A DNA stretch of 64,000 nt, from assembly GCA_030549775.1 (NCBI GenBank), contig CM060178.1, forward strand, positions 71,718,556 to 71,782,555, in the 5' to 3' direction. The position numbers and the translations under genes were made by a program. The notes beneath the pieces were generated by a model that did no database searches, was not told the origin of the DNA, and was given only the letters and a program-made list of their open reading frames with translations. The stretch comes from Tamarix chinensis. Its lineage: Eukaryota > Streptophyta > Magnoliopsida > Caryophyllales > Tamaricaceae. Shown one piece after another: positions 1 to 12,938 of this stretch. The first letter of the stretch is position 1, and every line of letters begins with the position of its first letter.

Positions 1-208
1 TTATTTTATTTTTTTTGTAGTGAATTCCAATGAGATAACATCCTTTCATGGTCATAGGACAATCTTGAGTGTAATACCACCAATTTGAGGAATGATTTAC
101 TACTTATATCAATATGGTATACTATTCTTTTGGTGATCCTGTCTTAAGAACTCCACGGTTAAGTGTTCTGTCCCCTTGCATGGTCATATCAAATTAGGGT
201 GTTATAAA

Positions 209-220
209 TGGTATTAGAGC
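209..220 (+). other. Primer binding site of the Cassandra-type element
   Basis: TGGTATTAGAGC lies two bases after the 5' LTR and differs by one base from TGGTATCAGAGC, the usual complement of the 3' end of plant initiator-Met tRNA. The same motif occurs at 37093-37103 and, on the - strand, next to the right LTR of the chromovirus. Confidence 0.65.
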
Positions 221-278
221 AAAACTACAACTACAAGGTGAACATAGATAAGCCAGTCAGTCACCTAGTGGGACGATG

Positions 279-3173
279 TGTAATACCCTATTTTTAAAAA
301 ATATTAATTATAAATTGATAATTATGTGTGATTAGTTATATCAATTATTTTAGGAGGTTTAGTATGAAATTTTTTATTATTATTCGTATTATTATAATGG
401 TTTGAATATGGATTTAGTCGGGTAAAAACTAGATAGAAATTAGGCTATTAAATTGAATCCTAGATTACACCATTAAATCTTAGCCTAATTATTTTTATTA
501 ATAAGATTTGATCTGAAACTAAAAATAAATTCCCTAAATTTTATCTTGGATTAATTTTAATCTTTCTCTTTCCTCTTTAATCCATCCTAGATCATATTGT
601 TTTTTCTGATATATTTTTACCCACTCATGCACAATCCTCACACTCGTGCACAGTCCTCATGCTACATGTGCAGTGTGCAGCTTGAGTAAAAATGTAATGT
701 TTTGGATTTTTGTTAATTTTGGTACATATTATTATTAAGTAAGGATATTTTGATAATTTTAAAAAATAAATATTTTAATAATATAATTATTATTTTACCT
801 AGTAAATATTAATTCAGTAATTTTGGTATTATTTTTAGGTATAAAATTTTAATTTGTAGGACTTGATAATTTATTAGGATACTACTACTTTTTTTTTCCT
901 AAAATTTAGGTAACCGTTATACTATATTAAAATAATAAATATTGCATGATATCACATTCGGGTTTTTATGTATAAAATATGTTAAGCATGCTTTGTTACT
1001 TTATAATTATATGATTATTATTGTTATCATGAAAAATTAGAAAAATGAGCCTGTTATCTGACGTGAAATATTTCAGGTATGAAAGCATGATTAAAATTAT
1101 TCTATTGTCGGAAAAATATTTTATATGATATGTGTATATAAAATAATAGGATGAGCATACTTAGATATAATTGTAGAATAATAATTATGGATGTGTGCCC
1201 TAGGGGCAATTTAGTCATTTTTAGTGTATTATGAAATTTGTCCTAAAAATCATGTCTAATATGTATTATCTGTTGTTGATTATACGATCATGTGTTTTAG
1301 ATGTTTTAAAAGTGTATGATAGGGTTTTATATGCCAACACATATGTAAGGACAAAATGGTTATTTGACATATCTAATAATTTAAATTACATAATAAATAA
1401 TCATATTATTTTATTTTAGCCTTTTCATGATAAATTAATAAATAAAAAGGATTTAGTAATTAAAATAGATGATAATATGATAACTATGGGTATTAGGGGT
1501 AATTTGGTCATTTTTGACTTAATGTGTCCGAATGTGAATAATTAAGCCTAGGATGACGTTAGTATATTTTTATGATTGGCCTTAGTAATGATCTTATGTA
1601 TGGTTGTCTTGGAATAATTGGAAATTAAAGGCAAAATGGATAATTATGGAAATGAAAATAATTATGTAATATGTGTTTTCTATGGTCACCTTATAAAATA
1701 CTAATACTCAAAGTGGAAGACCTCAAGTTTGAGAATGGTTGCTCTCCAGGGGTAGTTACCCTAGAGAAGAGGTAGGAGCCCTCGATTTGTTTGGTTTCAC
1801 TGGTGTGCCAGTCGTGCCTTAATAAGGCCCTAGTCTACTCTATAGGTGACCTACGAGCACTATAAGAGGTATCGATACTTAAGGTTTAGACATCCTAGGT
1901 GTGGAGGGTACTGTGTAGTCTTGTGTGCCAGTATGACTAGAGTGTTGTTATACCTCTAGGTTGGATGGTTGGGAGGGTACTGTGATGCATTGGGCGCCAG
2001 TATGATCGATGTACTTTTATGTCGCCGAGTTGTTATTGTATCCCCTCAAGTAAATAAAAATGAAAATGACATGATTTGATTGGAATAATTATTATTAGAT
2101 TATTGGAATGGTTGGTAATAGTCTTTGTGCCTATCTATGGTTTTGGTAGTAGCCTTTGTGTCTACTTGTGGTTTTGGTAGTAGCCTTCATGCTTACTTGT
2201 GGTTGTTATTATACCTTTGAGTCTTACCCATGTTGTTATGGATTCTATTAGGATTGATGTTGAGATATGAGTTATGCGTGAAGGTTATGGTTCTTGTTGT
2301 TGGAGTTTGATTCTATTTATTACTTCTGAGAGCATCTTTGGATTCTTGGCTGATAAGTGTTATTATGTTCTAAATGAACACACATAAACAGTATGTAGTG
2401 TGATGATTATTGTTTACTTGTCAAGACTATCATATTGTGATAATCTCATGTATGTTCAATGCTTATCCCATGTGTTAGCATGATGCCTTTATGGTTATTG
2501 GGTAGTGTTTGTTCTTAAACATACTTTAGAGATAATCCCTTGTATGTTCATTAGGTAAGTTTTCAGTTGTTTTGGATGAATGAATATGAGTAGTGTATGG
2601 CCTTGATGACATTTGATTATCTAAATGATTAATGTGTATCAATCCTCATATGTACATTTAAATATCTTACACATGTTAGTTATGTGCCTTTTATATGTTT
2701 TATGTTGGATTTTTATATTAATTCTATATAAAGGGTTATTTAGCACCGTAGTATTGACGGATTCCATTTCATGGTCCTTCACCTATTCAACAAGCAGTGA
2801 TGACCCTGCAGAAATACCTTAAGGGTTCAGTTTAATGGCTTCTAATAGAGGGTTGAGAGTTAGGACTATTAGACGTTTTTCCCTGCACTTTTTGATCCGA
2901 ATATTTAGTGGACTATTAAGTCCCTTGCTTTTTCCCTTTTATTATATTGCAACTCTTTTCTAGATCCTTTTGTATTTATCAAAACAATGTAATATGTATT
3001 GAAATTACAAACTAAATGTTATTTAAGTAAAGTAATGATTCAACCTTAGAACTTAGTATAAGAATGGTAGAGGATGTCAAACTTATATTGAGTGTGGCAG
3101 TAACACCCATTATTTTTGTAATTAATGCTTCCATAAAATGAAATTTTTAAGTAGTAAATTTGGAGGTGTTACA
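279..3173 (+). mobile_element. Long solo LTR (2.9 kb) inserted in a Cassandra element
   Basis: The sequence starts TGTAATACCC and ends GGAGGTGTTACA, the LTR terminus pattern shared by about ten copies in this window. Flanking bases are CGATG (274-278) and CGATT (3174-3178), a five-base duplication with one mismatch. Internal landmarks shared with other copies are three about 33-bp repeats ending GTGCCTACY (about 2110-2210), the block GCACCGTAGTATTG (2743-2756), and a conserved hairpin (3051-3095). No gag, pol or second LTR is adjacent, so it is a solo LTR left by recombination. The termini fit Ty3/gypsy Tekay/Del-type elements, but without coding sequence that assignment is inference. Confidence 0.78.
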
Positions 3174-3299
3174 CGATTCTTGGGATAAACTTTATTAGGA
3201 TAATTATTGGTTTAGACGCAATGAGGATGTTGCATTCTTTGAGTGGTGGTGAATGTAATACCCTCAATTTGAGGGGAGTGTTATAAGGATTGATATGAC

Positions 3300-3500
3300 T
3301 TACAACACCACTAAAATTCACTTATGAAAAATTTTATTTAAAGGAATAATGCGAAAGCTAAAATAGAAAATGAGGATGTTTCCGCCACACCTAACACAAG
3401 ATTAATGTCTACTACTACTATGGAACTGAGCATTAATGACGCCACATAAATAAAGGTTTGATCATAAACATTGATAAAAATGTGAAAATTTTGAGGTGGG
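3300..3500 (-). repeat. Fragment of a - strand long LTR (3' end)
   Basis: The sequence from about 3300 (ACACCACTAAAATTCAC) matches the start of the - strand LTR at 35214 and the one at 61115, read from their 3' ends. It interrupts the Cassandra 3' LTR on its left and is lost in CACTA sequence on its right at an uncertain point between 3410 and 3510. A match to the conserved hairpin region of the LTR family can be followed to about 3460. Confidence 0.5.
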
Positions 3501-3529
3501 AATGCTGTGTATGTTTTCATAACAGTGTT

Positions 3530-3700
3530 GGATATTAACCGTTATTAAAAGTAAAGCCGCTATTCTTTTGGTAACGCTTTTAATTTAACCGTTAACAAAA
3601 TGAAAATACCACCAAGTTTTCGTAACAGTTATTACTAGAACCATTATTAAAAATTGTTTTGATAATGGTTTTATATCTAGAACTATTATCAAAACTAGAG
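3530..3700. repeat. CACTA subterminal repeats (left side)
   Basis: Four or five imperfect copies of AACCGTTATTAAAA and its inverse lie here. One is a near-palindrome, GATAATGGTTTTATATC followed by AACTATTATC, at about 3661-3690. In En/Spm such arrays are binding sites for the element's TNPA protein. The sequence similarity to the array at 42406-42726 is direct; the binding role is inferred from the family. Confidence 0.55.
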
Positions 3701-4356
3701 CATTAAACACCCCTCCCTCCCCTCTCACTCATTTACATCTATTACAGAAACTTGAAATCTAACTTTGCTCTCTCTTACTCTTTTCGCTCGTCTCCCTTAT
3801 TTACATCCGTTGTGCATTCCTCTTGCTCATTGATAGCTTCTTTCCATCCTGTCCTCATTGTGGTATTTTTTTTCTTCTTGTGAAAGTTCACACATCTTGT
3901 GTGCCCTCCCACAACCCATTCAAACCTTCATCCACCCTGCAACACACCTAGCCTCCTACCTCTCTTCCATAGCCCTTCCCCTTTATTCGTAGCTTTTGTA
4001 ACCACAACAGGCAACATCGACCCTGCATCCTAGATACCTGCCCACTGAGAAACTTGCTTGCTATAATTATTTTTCTTTTTATGTAATTATAAATATATAG
4101 ATATATACACACATGTATGTTAACTTTTTAGTAGGTATTATGTGTATTATTTTCTGTTTTGTTGTTGTGCTATTATGAGTTTTGGTTTGCCTCTCTATAT
4201 GTTTATGCATGCATGACAATAGTGATGGGTTTGATGTTAATGAAAAAAATAGTTTTACTAGCGTTAGAGATCCATATTTTGTAATTAAAAAAGTTAGACA
4301 ACAATTTTAGTAACAAGATTTAGTGGTTTTTATTTTATAGGTAGTGGCCTAGTGAG

Positions 4357-4647
4357 ATGGCACATTTTCCTATTATGTACATTCCTCCGACATATTTGTG
4401 CATGACATCTTATTTAGATTTTTGGATTCATGTTAGATGGTTATATAAGGAGCTTTGTTCTTTGTTCTTGAGCAGGTCATACTATTATCCATTCCACTTC
4501 GTATTATATCATTTGCTTCTAACATTACTTCTGGTTGAGCCATGGTCAAAGGTATTAGCTAATTATTTTGATCTATTTATTGACCTTACTAATGCAACAT
4601 TCCAGCAATTTGTTGAGGGTGAGAAATTTGCGAGGGATTATGATTGA
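4357..4647 (+). pseudogene. Unidentified ORF in the CACTA leader
   Basis: A 96-codon open frame precedes the transposase remnant. Its N-terminal half is rich in aromatic and hydrophobic residues, and it ends with an acidic stretch (FVEGEKFARDYD). After one stop codon the same frame continues with a short acidic run to about 4685. No domain was recognised. Its position, between the subterminal repeats and the transposase, suggests an exon or relic of the CACTA element rather than a host gene. A weakly similar stretch (an R-W followed by E-L) is found near 35050. Confidence 0.3.
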
Positions 4648-5124
4648 ATTGCTATAGAGTCAATGGTTATAGATGACGACGAGTGAACACTAAGAGAGAT
4701 AGGTTCTAATCGGCATAGGCTAGGATATCGACAGATTGTATAGGATGGTTAGGGTCTGTTATTAGTTAGCTGTTTGGGTTATAGCAACCTTTTGATATAT
4801 ATATTATTACTATTACCTTAGGTTTTTGTTAGTTTTTGGGTGTTGTTTTAAACATGTAGTATGCGTTTACTATCCAATTTAAAACCCTTGTATAAATATT
4901 TGATTTATATATATATATATATATATGAACCCTTTCTAAGCAATAATAATTTGTATATTGGTATATTTTTATGCCCTTATTTATATATATATAACTTCAA
5001 AATAGCATGATGTACATTATATAAATATGATATCTTTCAAAGCATTAGCAATATGTGAATTAGTTTGTAGAAGTGAATTGATTTAAAATAATATTTTTCG
5101 TGGGATACATATAGATTGGAAAAC

Positions 5125-8100
5125 TATGGATCAGAAATGAATGTTTGCAAATCGTTTATCTAGAAAATATGACATAGGAGTTGAATTTTTTATTAATTTT
5201 GCAGTAGAACATGCTCGGGATACTAGTAGAATAGTCTATCCTTGTTTAAATTGTTCTTATATTCAATGTGTCAATGCTAATGATTTGAGATATCATTTGT
5301 TTGTCTAAGGAATTGATGCAAGTTACACTTGTTAGATATGGCATGGCAAGACAAAGTCTGAATATAATAATAAGGAAGGTAGGAGGGATAATAATGGATC
5401 ATTTGATAACAATGAAGATGATTCGTTAGAGGGGATGATTCAGAAGGTTGAGGAAAGTGTCTGAGCTTGTCTAAAAATGTTAGAGTAGTTATTGGATGAC
5501 TCAGAAAAACAACTTTACAGTGATTGTAAGTAGCTTACTAGATTATTCACTACTTTAAGGTTGTATAACTTAAATGTATGTAACAGATGGAGTGATAAGA
5601 GTTTCACAAAATTATTATTACTTGTGAAAGAAATGCTTCCCATTGATAATGTTCTACCATCGTATCTATGAAGCAAAGAAGATCCTTTCATCTTATATAT
5701 TATTTCGCAAAGAATATGCATGTTTAGATTATTATCGTAATGAAGAATGCACAACACCACGATACAAGAAGAATAAGGTGCTGGAAAAGGAGTTATGGTA
5801 TTTTCTTACAATATCAAGATTCAGGCAGATGTTTAATGATGTCCAAGATGCAAAGAACTTGAGATGACATGTTGATCAGAAGATAGATGATGGGATTCTA
5901 AGAAATCCATATGACTCTCCACAATGGATGATGATTGATGGCATTTAACTTTGATGAAGAACTAAGAAACTTGCTTCTTTCTCTCTCTACAGATGGTATG
6001 AATCCATACAATCAAGGAACATTTAGTATTTGCCCAGTGATTTTGGTTATATAAAATCTACCACCATGGTTATACACGAAAGGCAAGTATATGATGCTAT
6101 CTTTACTCATTTCAGGGCCAAACCAATTGGAAAATGATATTGATGTTTATTTGGAGCCTTTGATTGATGGTTTGAACTTATTATGGGACATGGCTATTAA
6201 TGTTTTTGATGCGTATGCCGAGGAAAGTTTCACAATGAGAGCAATGTTATTATGTATTATACGAGATTTTCCGACATATGGTAACTTGTTAGGTTATAGT
6301 GTGAACGGATATTATGCATTCCCGATAAGTGAGGATAATATATCATTTGTTTATCTAACACATGGCCAGAAGACCATTTTTCTCGGGGCATCTTAGATTT
6401 TTATCGAGGGATCATCATGATCATAAGAAAATGAATGCATTTAATAGGAAACTAGAAAAAGGGTATACCTCCATCCAGTTGATGGGTAGACAAGTGTATA
6501 TGAAGATGAAACATTTGAAGGTGTGCTTTGGGAAGAAGAATAAATATAAGTTGCCATCAGTTGGGTGGAAGAAGATGTCTATATTCTTCAACCTTCCATA
6601 TTGGGAATCTTTATACATGAAGCATTCCCTCGATGTGATGCATATCAAGAAAATATTTGTGGTAGCCCTATTGGCACATTACTTTATGTTCCATGAAATA
6701 CTAAAGATGGCATAAATTCTTGATTGGATATGGAGGAAATGGGCATTAAACATGAACTAGCACCACGAGACAATGGAAGAAGAAATTATTTACCACCGAT
6801 TTTCCATAGTCTCTCTTGAATGGAGGAAATTACATTTCGTGAATTCTTTAATAGCATATAGGTTCCGGAAGGGTATTTTTCAAATATCAGAAAGCTAGTG
6901 TCGATGAAAGAGTTAAAACTAATAAGCATGAAGTCTCATGGTTGTCATATTTTGATACAACATTTGATTCCAATAACCATACGTAGAATTTTACCCAATC
7001 ATGTTCAAAATGCTATCACTAGGGTTTGATGGTTATTTAATGCACTATGCTCAAAAGTCATACACCTTGATAGTTTGGATGTATTTGTCTCCCTCATTCT
7101 TTGACATTATGGTGCATATAATCGCTCACTTGGTTTATGAGTAAAAATGTTAGGACATGCTCATGGGCACTAGATGTACCCCTTTGAATGGTTTATGAAG
7201 TTGATAAAAGGTTAAGTGAAGAACTAATATTGACTAGAAGGATGATTGTCAAGAGTTACCTACTAGAAGAGACAATTTGATTTTACAAAAATTACTTATT
7301 CAATGCTAAAGCTATAGATATTCCTAAGTCTCAGCATGCATGAAAAGTCAAAGGATAAGGTATTTGCAGAAAACAATTTGGGAAAGTAGAATCTAACATA
7401 CTCCATAAAGGACATCTCTATGTATTATATAATAGTGATAATGCTTAGCCATATGTTGAAGAACATATGCATTATCTGAGGATTGAAAATCCATCAAAGA
7501 ATGAGAAGTGCGTAACTGATAAACATAATCATTCCTTCATATATTGGCTAAGAGATCACATATTTCTACTCATTGGAAATTCCCCGACCTCTATTTCTCT
7601 AACCTTGCAATGGTTATCCCAAATGCCTTGATATGAAGTCTTCTCATATGCCAGCCATGTATATCAATAGATATACATTTTTATGCAAAATAACAAGATG
7701 AGAAGAGTACAATGAAGAATAGTGGAGTAACATTAGTGGCTGAGGCAATGCATATTGCTAGTGCAAAGGAAAAGAATCCAACATATGCAAATATGAATTA
7801 TTATGGTGTCATTGAACGAATTTGGGAGCTATATTATTCTTTGTTCAAAGTACCTACTATTTGGTGCAGATGGGTTGATAATAGTCAAGCGGTTAGATAT
7901 GAAGATGGGTTCACATTAGTAGATCTTAATAGGGTAGGACATAAACAAGACCCATTCATCTTGGCATCTCAAGCCATATAAGTTTTCTTTGTCACTGATC
8001 TTGCCAATACAAGATGGTATGTGGTTTTAGGCATGAAAAAAAGAACTATGAATGATTATAACAATAAAAATGATGCCAATTGGGACAACAAGTAAATCAA

Positions 8101-8257
8101 AGCAGTTCAAGAAACTCAATCATTGAAAGATGATAACAATGACATTGCTGAGGAGGAAATCTATGTAAGGGATAAACATCGTGAAGTAATATATGTATTA
8201 GATCATGAAATCGATCAAAAAGGAAAGAAGAAAAAAAGAAGGAAAATAAGGAAATGA
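5125..8257 (+). pseudogene. TNP2-type CACTA transposase, broken
   Basis: Pieces in several frames follow the order of plant TNPD/TNP2 transposases. First comes a transposase-associated domain (about 5128-5305) with RLSRKYDIGVEFFINFA, a C-x2-C pair and a following His. Then a region with FRKEYACLDYYRNEECTT (about 5698-5755) and the segment ending LWYFLTISRFRQMF. The Transposase_21 core includes ISGPNQLENDIDVYLEPLID (about 6110-6170), FSGHLRFLSRDH (6383-6418) and FFNLPYWESLYMKHSLDVMH (6585-6645). A DUF4218-like stretch follows (about 6920-7300), then a C-terminal part (7712-8257) with YYGVIERIWEL, FILASQAI and a Lys-rich tail. Numerous stops and frameshifts make it inactive. In active elements this protein carries out excision and integration in the nucleus. 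Confidence 0.82.
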
Positions 8258-8454
8258 GAGTAATAATATTGTAACATGTGTTCTTCATATCATTACTACA
8301 TCTAATTATTGTTTTTTCCATATCATAACTACATATGATTATTGAGTTTTTCATATCATTACTAAATATGAAATGTTTGCTTGATATTTTATTTTGTATA
8401 TCTTTATTCACAACATACATTATACTAATTCATGTATTTAAATTCCACTGAGAT

Positions 8455-10410
8455 ATGGTAAACCACACTATTAATGGGGACTCTAGCAATGAAGAAGAGA
8501 AAAGAGGACCTCCTATGATGATAATCATCACAGACATGAGGAAAAGAGGAGAACAAATGCAATTGAATTGGAACACGTATAATCATCCCATTGGTAAATA
8601 TGCTGACATGTTCCTGACATATATTTCACTCGTCACTCGTAATCGTGTTGACGATAAATGATATGTTTTGTTTGTCATATTTTAATCTGTTACATGTTCT
8701 TAATTTCAATACAATGACATTGACATACATATTTATGTATTACTCTGCAAAGAGTCTTTATTATCCTAGAGGAGAGGAAGAAGTGACTTCTTAGATATTA
8801 TGGTGAATGTCTAAGAATATTTAGGGTATATTTAGTGAATAAAATATGTATAGAAAGAGGGATGAATCTTTAAGCACAAAGCCCCTTAAGCATATGGGTT
8901 TATTGATCAAGAAAGTTGGGGCCAGTTCATTGCATATTGTCCTCTAGAGGAGTTTAAAGTATTTGTTAACTCACAATTACACTTTTTGATTAAGAATACA
9001 TAAATTGATATTTAAATAACCGATTGTACATATTTTCCTTATAATATAGGAGAAAAGTGCCAGGAGAAAAGAAATTACAAAGGGTAATATATATCACCAT
9101 AATATAGCTCAAAAAGGATATGCAGACCTAGAAGAAGAGTTGGTATGACATTTTGATTAATGTGTTCGCATTATAATGTTTAGAATGTTATGATAAGCTA
9201 TTTTGATATAATTGCATATTCTTTTGGAAATACAACTCCTAGCTAAGGAAAAGGATCCACGTACCTCATCATAAATATTGGTAAATTATGGAAGAAGGCT
9301 AGAGAAACAAAAGAAGGATATATTAATAAAGATTTACATAACACTGCCAAAAGAATTGTAAGTTTGAAGCTATCCCTAACCGTAGTTATTTTTCTTAAAG
9401 TAAACATATCATGATATCATTTTTATTTATATATTATTGGAAGAGCTTGAGACATAAAATGTTGTAGAGGGTTTAGATCAATATAGCATTGTGTCTCAAG
9501 TGATGGGAATTGAATCACACCCAGGAAGACAAAGGGGTCTTAGGTTAGGGGTTACGAGAACAAGTGCTAGGGGTTAATCCCATGGACCCAGAAACACCCA
9601 TGGCCAAATCGTTGTCCTAACACAAAATTTAAATCAAGCATTTGAATGGATGGCCAAAATGGAGAAAGAGATGGAATCCATCAAATCTCAAGAGTTTAAG
9701 TCATCTAATTCAGATGCACATAAACTGCTTCACATACCCAATGTAAATAGTGATAGCGACAGTTGTGAAGCTGATATACTTTTTTTTTTCTCTTCTAGAG
9801 GTAAGAATATTTTACTATGAATTGATTTATATACAATGTATCAAGTTTCAACTCAATAATTAATAATACTAATATACTTATTTTATAGGGTTTGCATAAA
9901 TGTTATTTGGTAGAAAATGACCTCTCAATTTTTTTTGTCAAAAGGAAGGGTATGCATCTCCCATGGTATCAAAATGATGACAGTCCATGGGTTTATCTTG
10001 GCTAAAAATTATAGGCTCGTATGTATTAACATTCCAAAAATTAGAGATGCATACTTAACTCTTTACAAATAAGGCAACTAGGCAACATGGGTTTGTGTAA
10101 TGTGTTTGTGTTAACATGGATGGAGGATGTCATTACCTCTTTAGTTGAAAGATGAATCCTATGCATACTCATGAAAAAATATATGATTATAGATCCAATC
10201 CATATATATTTCTTTTTCCATATTTGTTCATTATATAGTTAATCTATGACTTATTTATTATTAAAGTATATAACTAAATGGTTGAATCGTATCAATTTAT
10301 AGTTTTTCAAGGATGAGTACGCATGAGGATAGAAATACGATGATGAGGAAATTGATGAAGTTAGAGAGGAATGGGCTAAGTTCATGCACTCACATACTCA
10401 GTATTAGATA
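8455..10410 (+). pseudogene. TNPA-like second gene of the CACTA element, broken
   Basis: The first segment (8455-8661) contains RGPPMMIIITDMRKRGEQ and WNTYNHPIGKYADMFLTYIS, the conserved start of plant Transposase_24/TNPA-like proteins. Later in-frame pieces are a W-x-x-F-I segment near 8920, KGYADLEEELV at 9115-9147, LWKKARETKEGYIN near 9287-9328 and SHPGRQRGLRLGVTR near 9510-9555. AT-rich gaps between them (for example 8660-8800 and 9150-9215) look like introns. An acidic tail (about 10310-10400) may be the C-terminus. Stops interrupt several pieces. The family is thought to bind the subterminal repeats and help the TNP2 transposase. Confidence 0.68.
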
Positions 10411-10479
10411 TCTATGCCTATATTTTAAGTTTGTATCTATTATATCTTATGTTCTTATATACAAATACATGTAAGATTA

Positions 10480-12938
10480 AGACCTACTTGCATATAGCCC
10501 CTAGCTTCATCCATCCACACCACAACCTCCTCCTTGGCTTTGACCAAGAGAAATGAAGCTTCACCATAAATGACACATATTACCATTACTCATCTCCTCT
10601 TAGGACCATTTTTCCTTACTAGATCATGTACCTTTGTTCCTTATTACATTGTTACCTTGATTAGCTTCCCTTCTAGTTATTTTCTGACCTACTCCTCCAT
10701 TTCTATTTGAAGTAATTTTTAGTAATTGTGTTAGGGTATTAAATGCTAATGTATGTGCATGTTGATGTAATGTTTTTGAAGAGGTTTAGTGGAGACTAAG
10801 ATTGGGTGAATAATGCTTTAATTATTTACTTAGATAAGGGGTAACCATACCCTTCTATAAAGACGTTAAATCATGTGGTAGCATATAAAAGTTATTATGT
10901 GTTAGGGTATGGTTTACACATGAGTTTTGAAAAGTTATATACATGTGTCACATGTTAAAGTTTTACAAGTGTGATGACTAGGTGTGTAACATGAAAGTAC
11001 GATATTAAATAATTAGCTTGTATTCAACATGTTATATACACATGTGTGATTTGTTGAACTATTAATGTATGCATGTCTAGGGTTTTGATGGAAAGTGTAA
11101 CCTTGTTAAGTTATGATGTGATTTCCATAATTAGTTTTCCATGAATTTCATTACATGGTAGCTAGGGTTGATATAATAAAGCCATGCAAGCATGATTAGG
11201 GTTAGAATATAATAATTTCTATTCATACGATTTAGGGTTAGGAGTGCCTCCTCATATGCACCAAAATTTTAATTACCCTATTAAATGCCATAAATATGTA
11301 TGTATGTGGCATGTAATATATGATATGTTAGAAATACATGATTAGGGTCTATTTACATAACGCACTAAATATATGAAAAATGGAAAATATAGTGACTTAC
11401 TAAATCTTAAAGATTACCTACATGCTAAATTTTTATGCATTATTATCTTTTACCCCTTTTTTTATGAAAATTTGATTATATTAATGATATTTGGTTTGGA
11501 ATTTGGATAAAATGGTGGAATTTGGGTTTTAAGGACATTTTGGTCATTTCAAACCTAATGCTTCTTTTATGAATAATTGGACAAAGGATGACCTTTGTCT
11601 TTTGATAGGTTGACCCTAGTGGTGACTTTGAATTTGACATTGACATTGACATAGATCAATGACCTTAGGTTTTACTTTCATAATTAAAAATGAAGGAAAA
11701 TGGATAATTATCAAAATGGGAATACTTGTGTAATATGTGTTATATGTGATGACCTTATAAAATACTAATATATAAATTGAAAGGCCTCAAGTTTAGGATT
11801 CAATGCTTTCTAGGGGTAGCTATCCTAGAGATGAGGTAAGAGCTCTTAGTTTGTTTAGTTCACTTGTTTGTTATTATATCAAAGTAAGGTTCTAGTCTAC
11901 TCGATGGGTGACCAATGAGCCCTATAGGAGGTATCAATACTTATTAGGTGTCCTAGTTGTAGAGAGTATTGTGTTACCTTGTGCACCACTATGACTAGAG
12001 TGTTGTTATGCCTCTAGGTTGGATGGTTGGAGGTATTATGTTGCCTTGTGTGCTGGTATAACCAGTGTACTTTTTTTATTATCTCTGAGTTATTATTATA
12101 TCCCCCTCGAGTAATTAAAATTGAAATTATTATTGTGTGAAAATATTAATGGGTTATTCTAGATTACTATTTTGGTAGTTGTCATTGTGCACTACATATT
12201 TTGGTATATGGTTTGTTAGTTGCCTTAGCACCCTACCTTTGTATTTGGAATTGATTTGGATGAATTAATCCAATAGTTGCCTTAGAGCACCATCACAGAA
12301 TTAAAATTGATATGGATTGTTGTTTTGATAGTTGCGTTAATGCCTTGCCTTTATATTTGGGTTTCTTTTGATTATATTGGTTGTGGCCATCTTATGTTTG
12401 TATTATTTCCATGATTAATGTATGATATATTCTTATATATATGTGTCCTGTATGGCCTTGCATGTTAGTGCTATGTAATGGATTACTTAGTACCGTAGTA
12501 CTGACAGGTTCCATTTGCAGTCCCCTACATATCCAATAGGTTGTGTTTACCTTACAAGAATATTTTGAGGATTCAACTTGATGAGTTCTAGTAGAAGGGT
12601 TAAGAGTTAGGACTATCTAGTACTCACTATGGCATATTTTGATTCGGATATTCCTTGCACTCTTAAGTCCCTTGTTATTTCTCACTTTTTTCATATTAAA
12701 ATGGATTTTTGATTCTTTTGTATTTTTTAGGATAATGTAATTTGTAATAAAATCTCTATTTTGTTCTTATGTTGTAAATGTTATTTATGTACAATAACAT
12801 TTTAGCTTTATCATTTAGTATAAGGATGATAGAGGATGTTAGACTTATACTAAGTGTGGCGTTAACACTTGTTATTTTTTGTAATTAACACTTTCACAAA
12901 ATAAATTTTTTTTAAGTAGTAAAAATGGAGGTGTTATA
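10480..12938 (+). mobile_element. 5'-truncated long LTR
   Basis: From about 10700 this copy aligns with the LTR at 21550-25313 (for example AGTGGAGACTAA and the block giving CCCTTCTA). It shares the landmarks of the family: CTAGGGGTAGCTA near 11811, AGTACCGTAGTACT (12489-12502), the conserved hairpin (about 12812-12857) and the end GGAGGTGTTATA. The first part of the LTR is missing and the left boundary against CACTA sequence lies between 10430 and 10520. No target duplication was found. Confidence 0.65.

Larger units (their letters stand above)
70..3303 (+). mobile_element. Cassandra-type TRIM, interrupted and 3'-truncated
   Basis: This is a small non-coding retroelement of the Cassandra type. 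The 5' LTR (70-206) starts TGTAATACC, ends GTGTTATA and keeps part of a 5S rRNA-like promoter (AACTCCACGGTTAAGTG near 150-168). It lacks the following 5S-like box and much of the LTR 3' half compared with the copies at 17471 and 37238. A primer site TGGTATTAGAGC (209-220) resembles the complement of initiator-Met tRNA. The internal region continues to 278, is split by a long LTR (279-3173), resumes at 3174 and ends at 3253. The 3' LTR begins at 3254 (TGTAATACCCTC) and breaks off near 3303 against a - strand LTR fragment. No protein is encoded, as is usual for the family. The first 69 bases of the window hold nothing recognised. Confidence 0.72.
3510..10420 (+). mobile_element. Decayed CACTA (En/Spm) transposon, left part
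   Basis: A DNA transposon of the CACTA superfamily is recognised from two degraded genes in the usual order: a TNP2-type transposase (about 5125-8257) followed by a TNPA-like gene (8455-10410). At its left side (3530-3700) several imperfect copies of AACCGTTATTAAAA and its complement form subterminal repeats like those at 42406-42726. A pyrimidine-rich leader with no coding sequence runs from 3710 to about 4330. No clear CACTA terminus survives at the left, and the right side runs into an LTR near 10.5 kb. The right end at 42759 has related subterminal repeats but cannot be shown to belong to the same insertion. Confidence 0.7.

Noticed and set aside
3409..3440. CTACTACTACTATGG as the left CACTA terminus
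   Set aside because: It aligns better with the inverted hairpin part of the long-LTR family, and no match to CGAAAACGGG follows.
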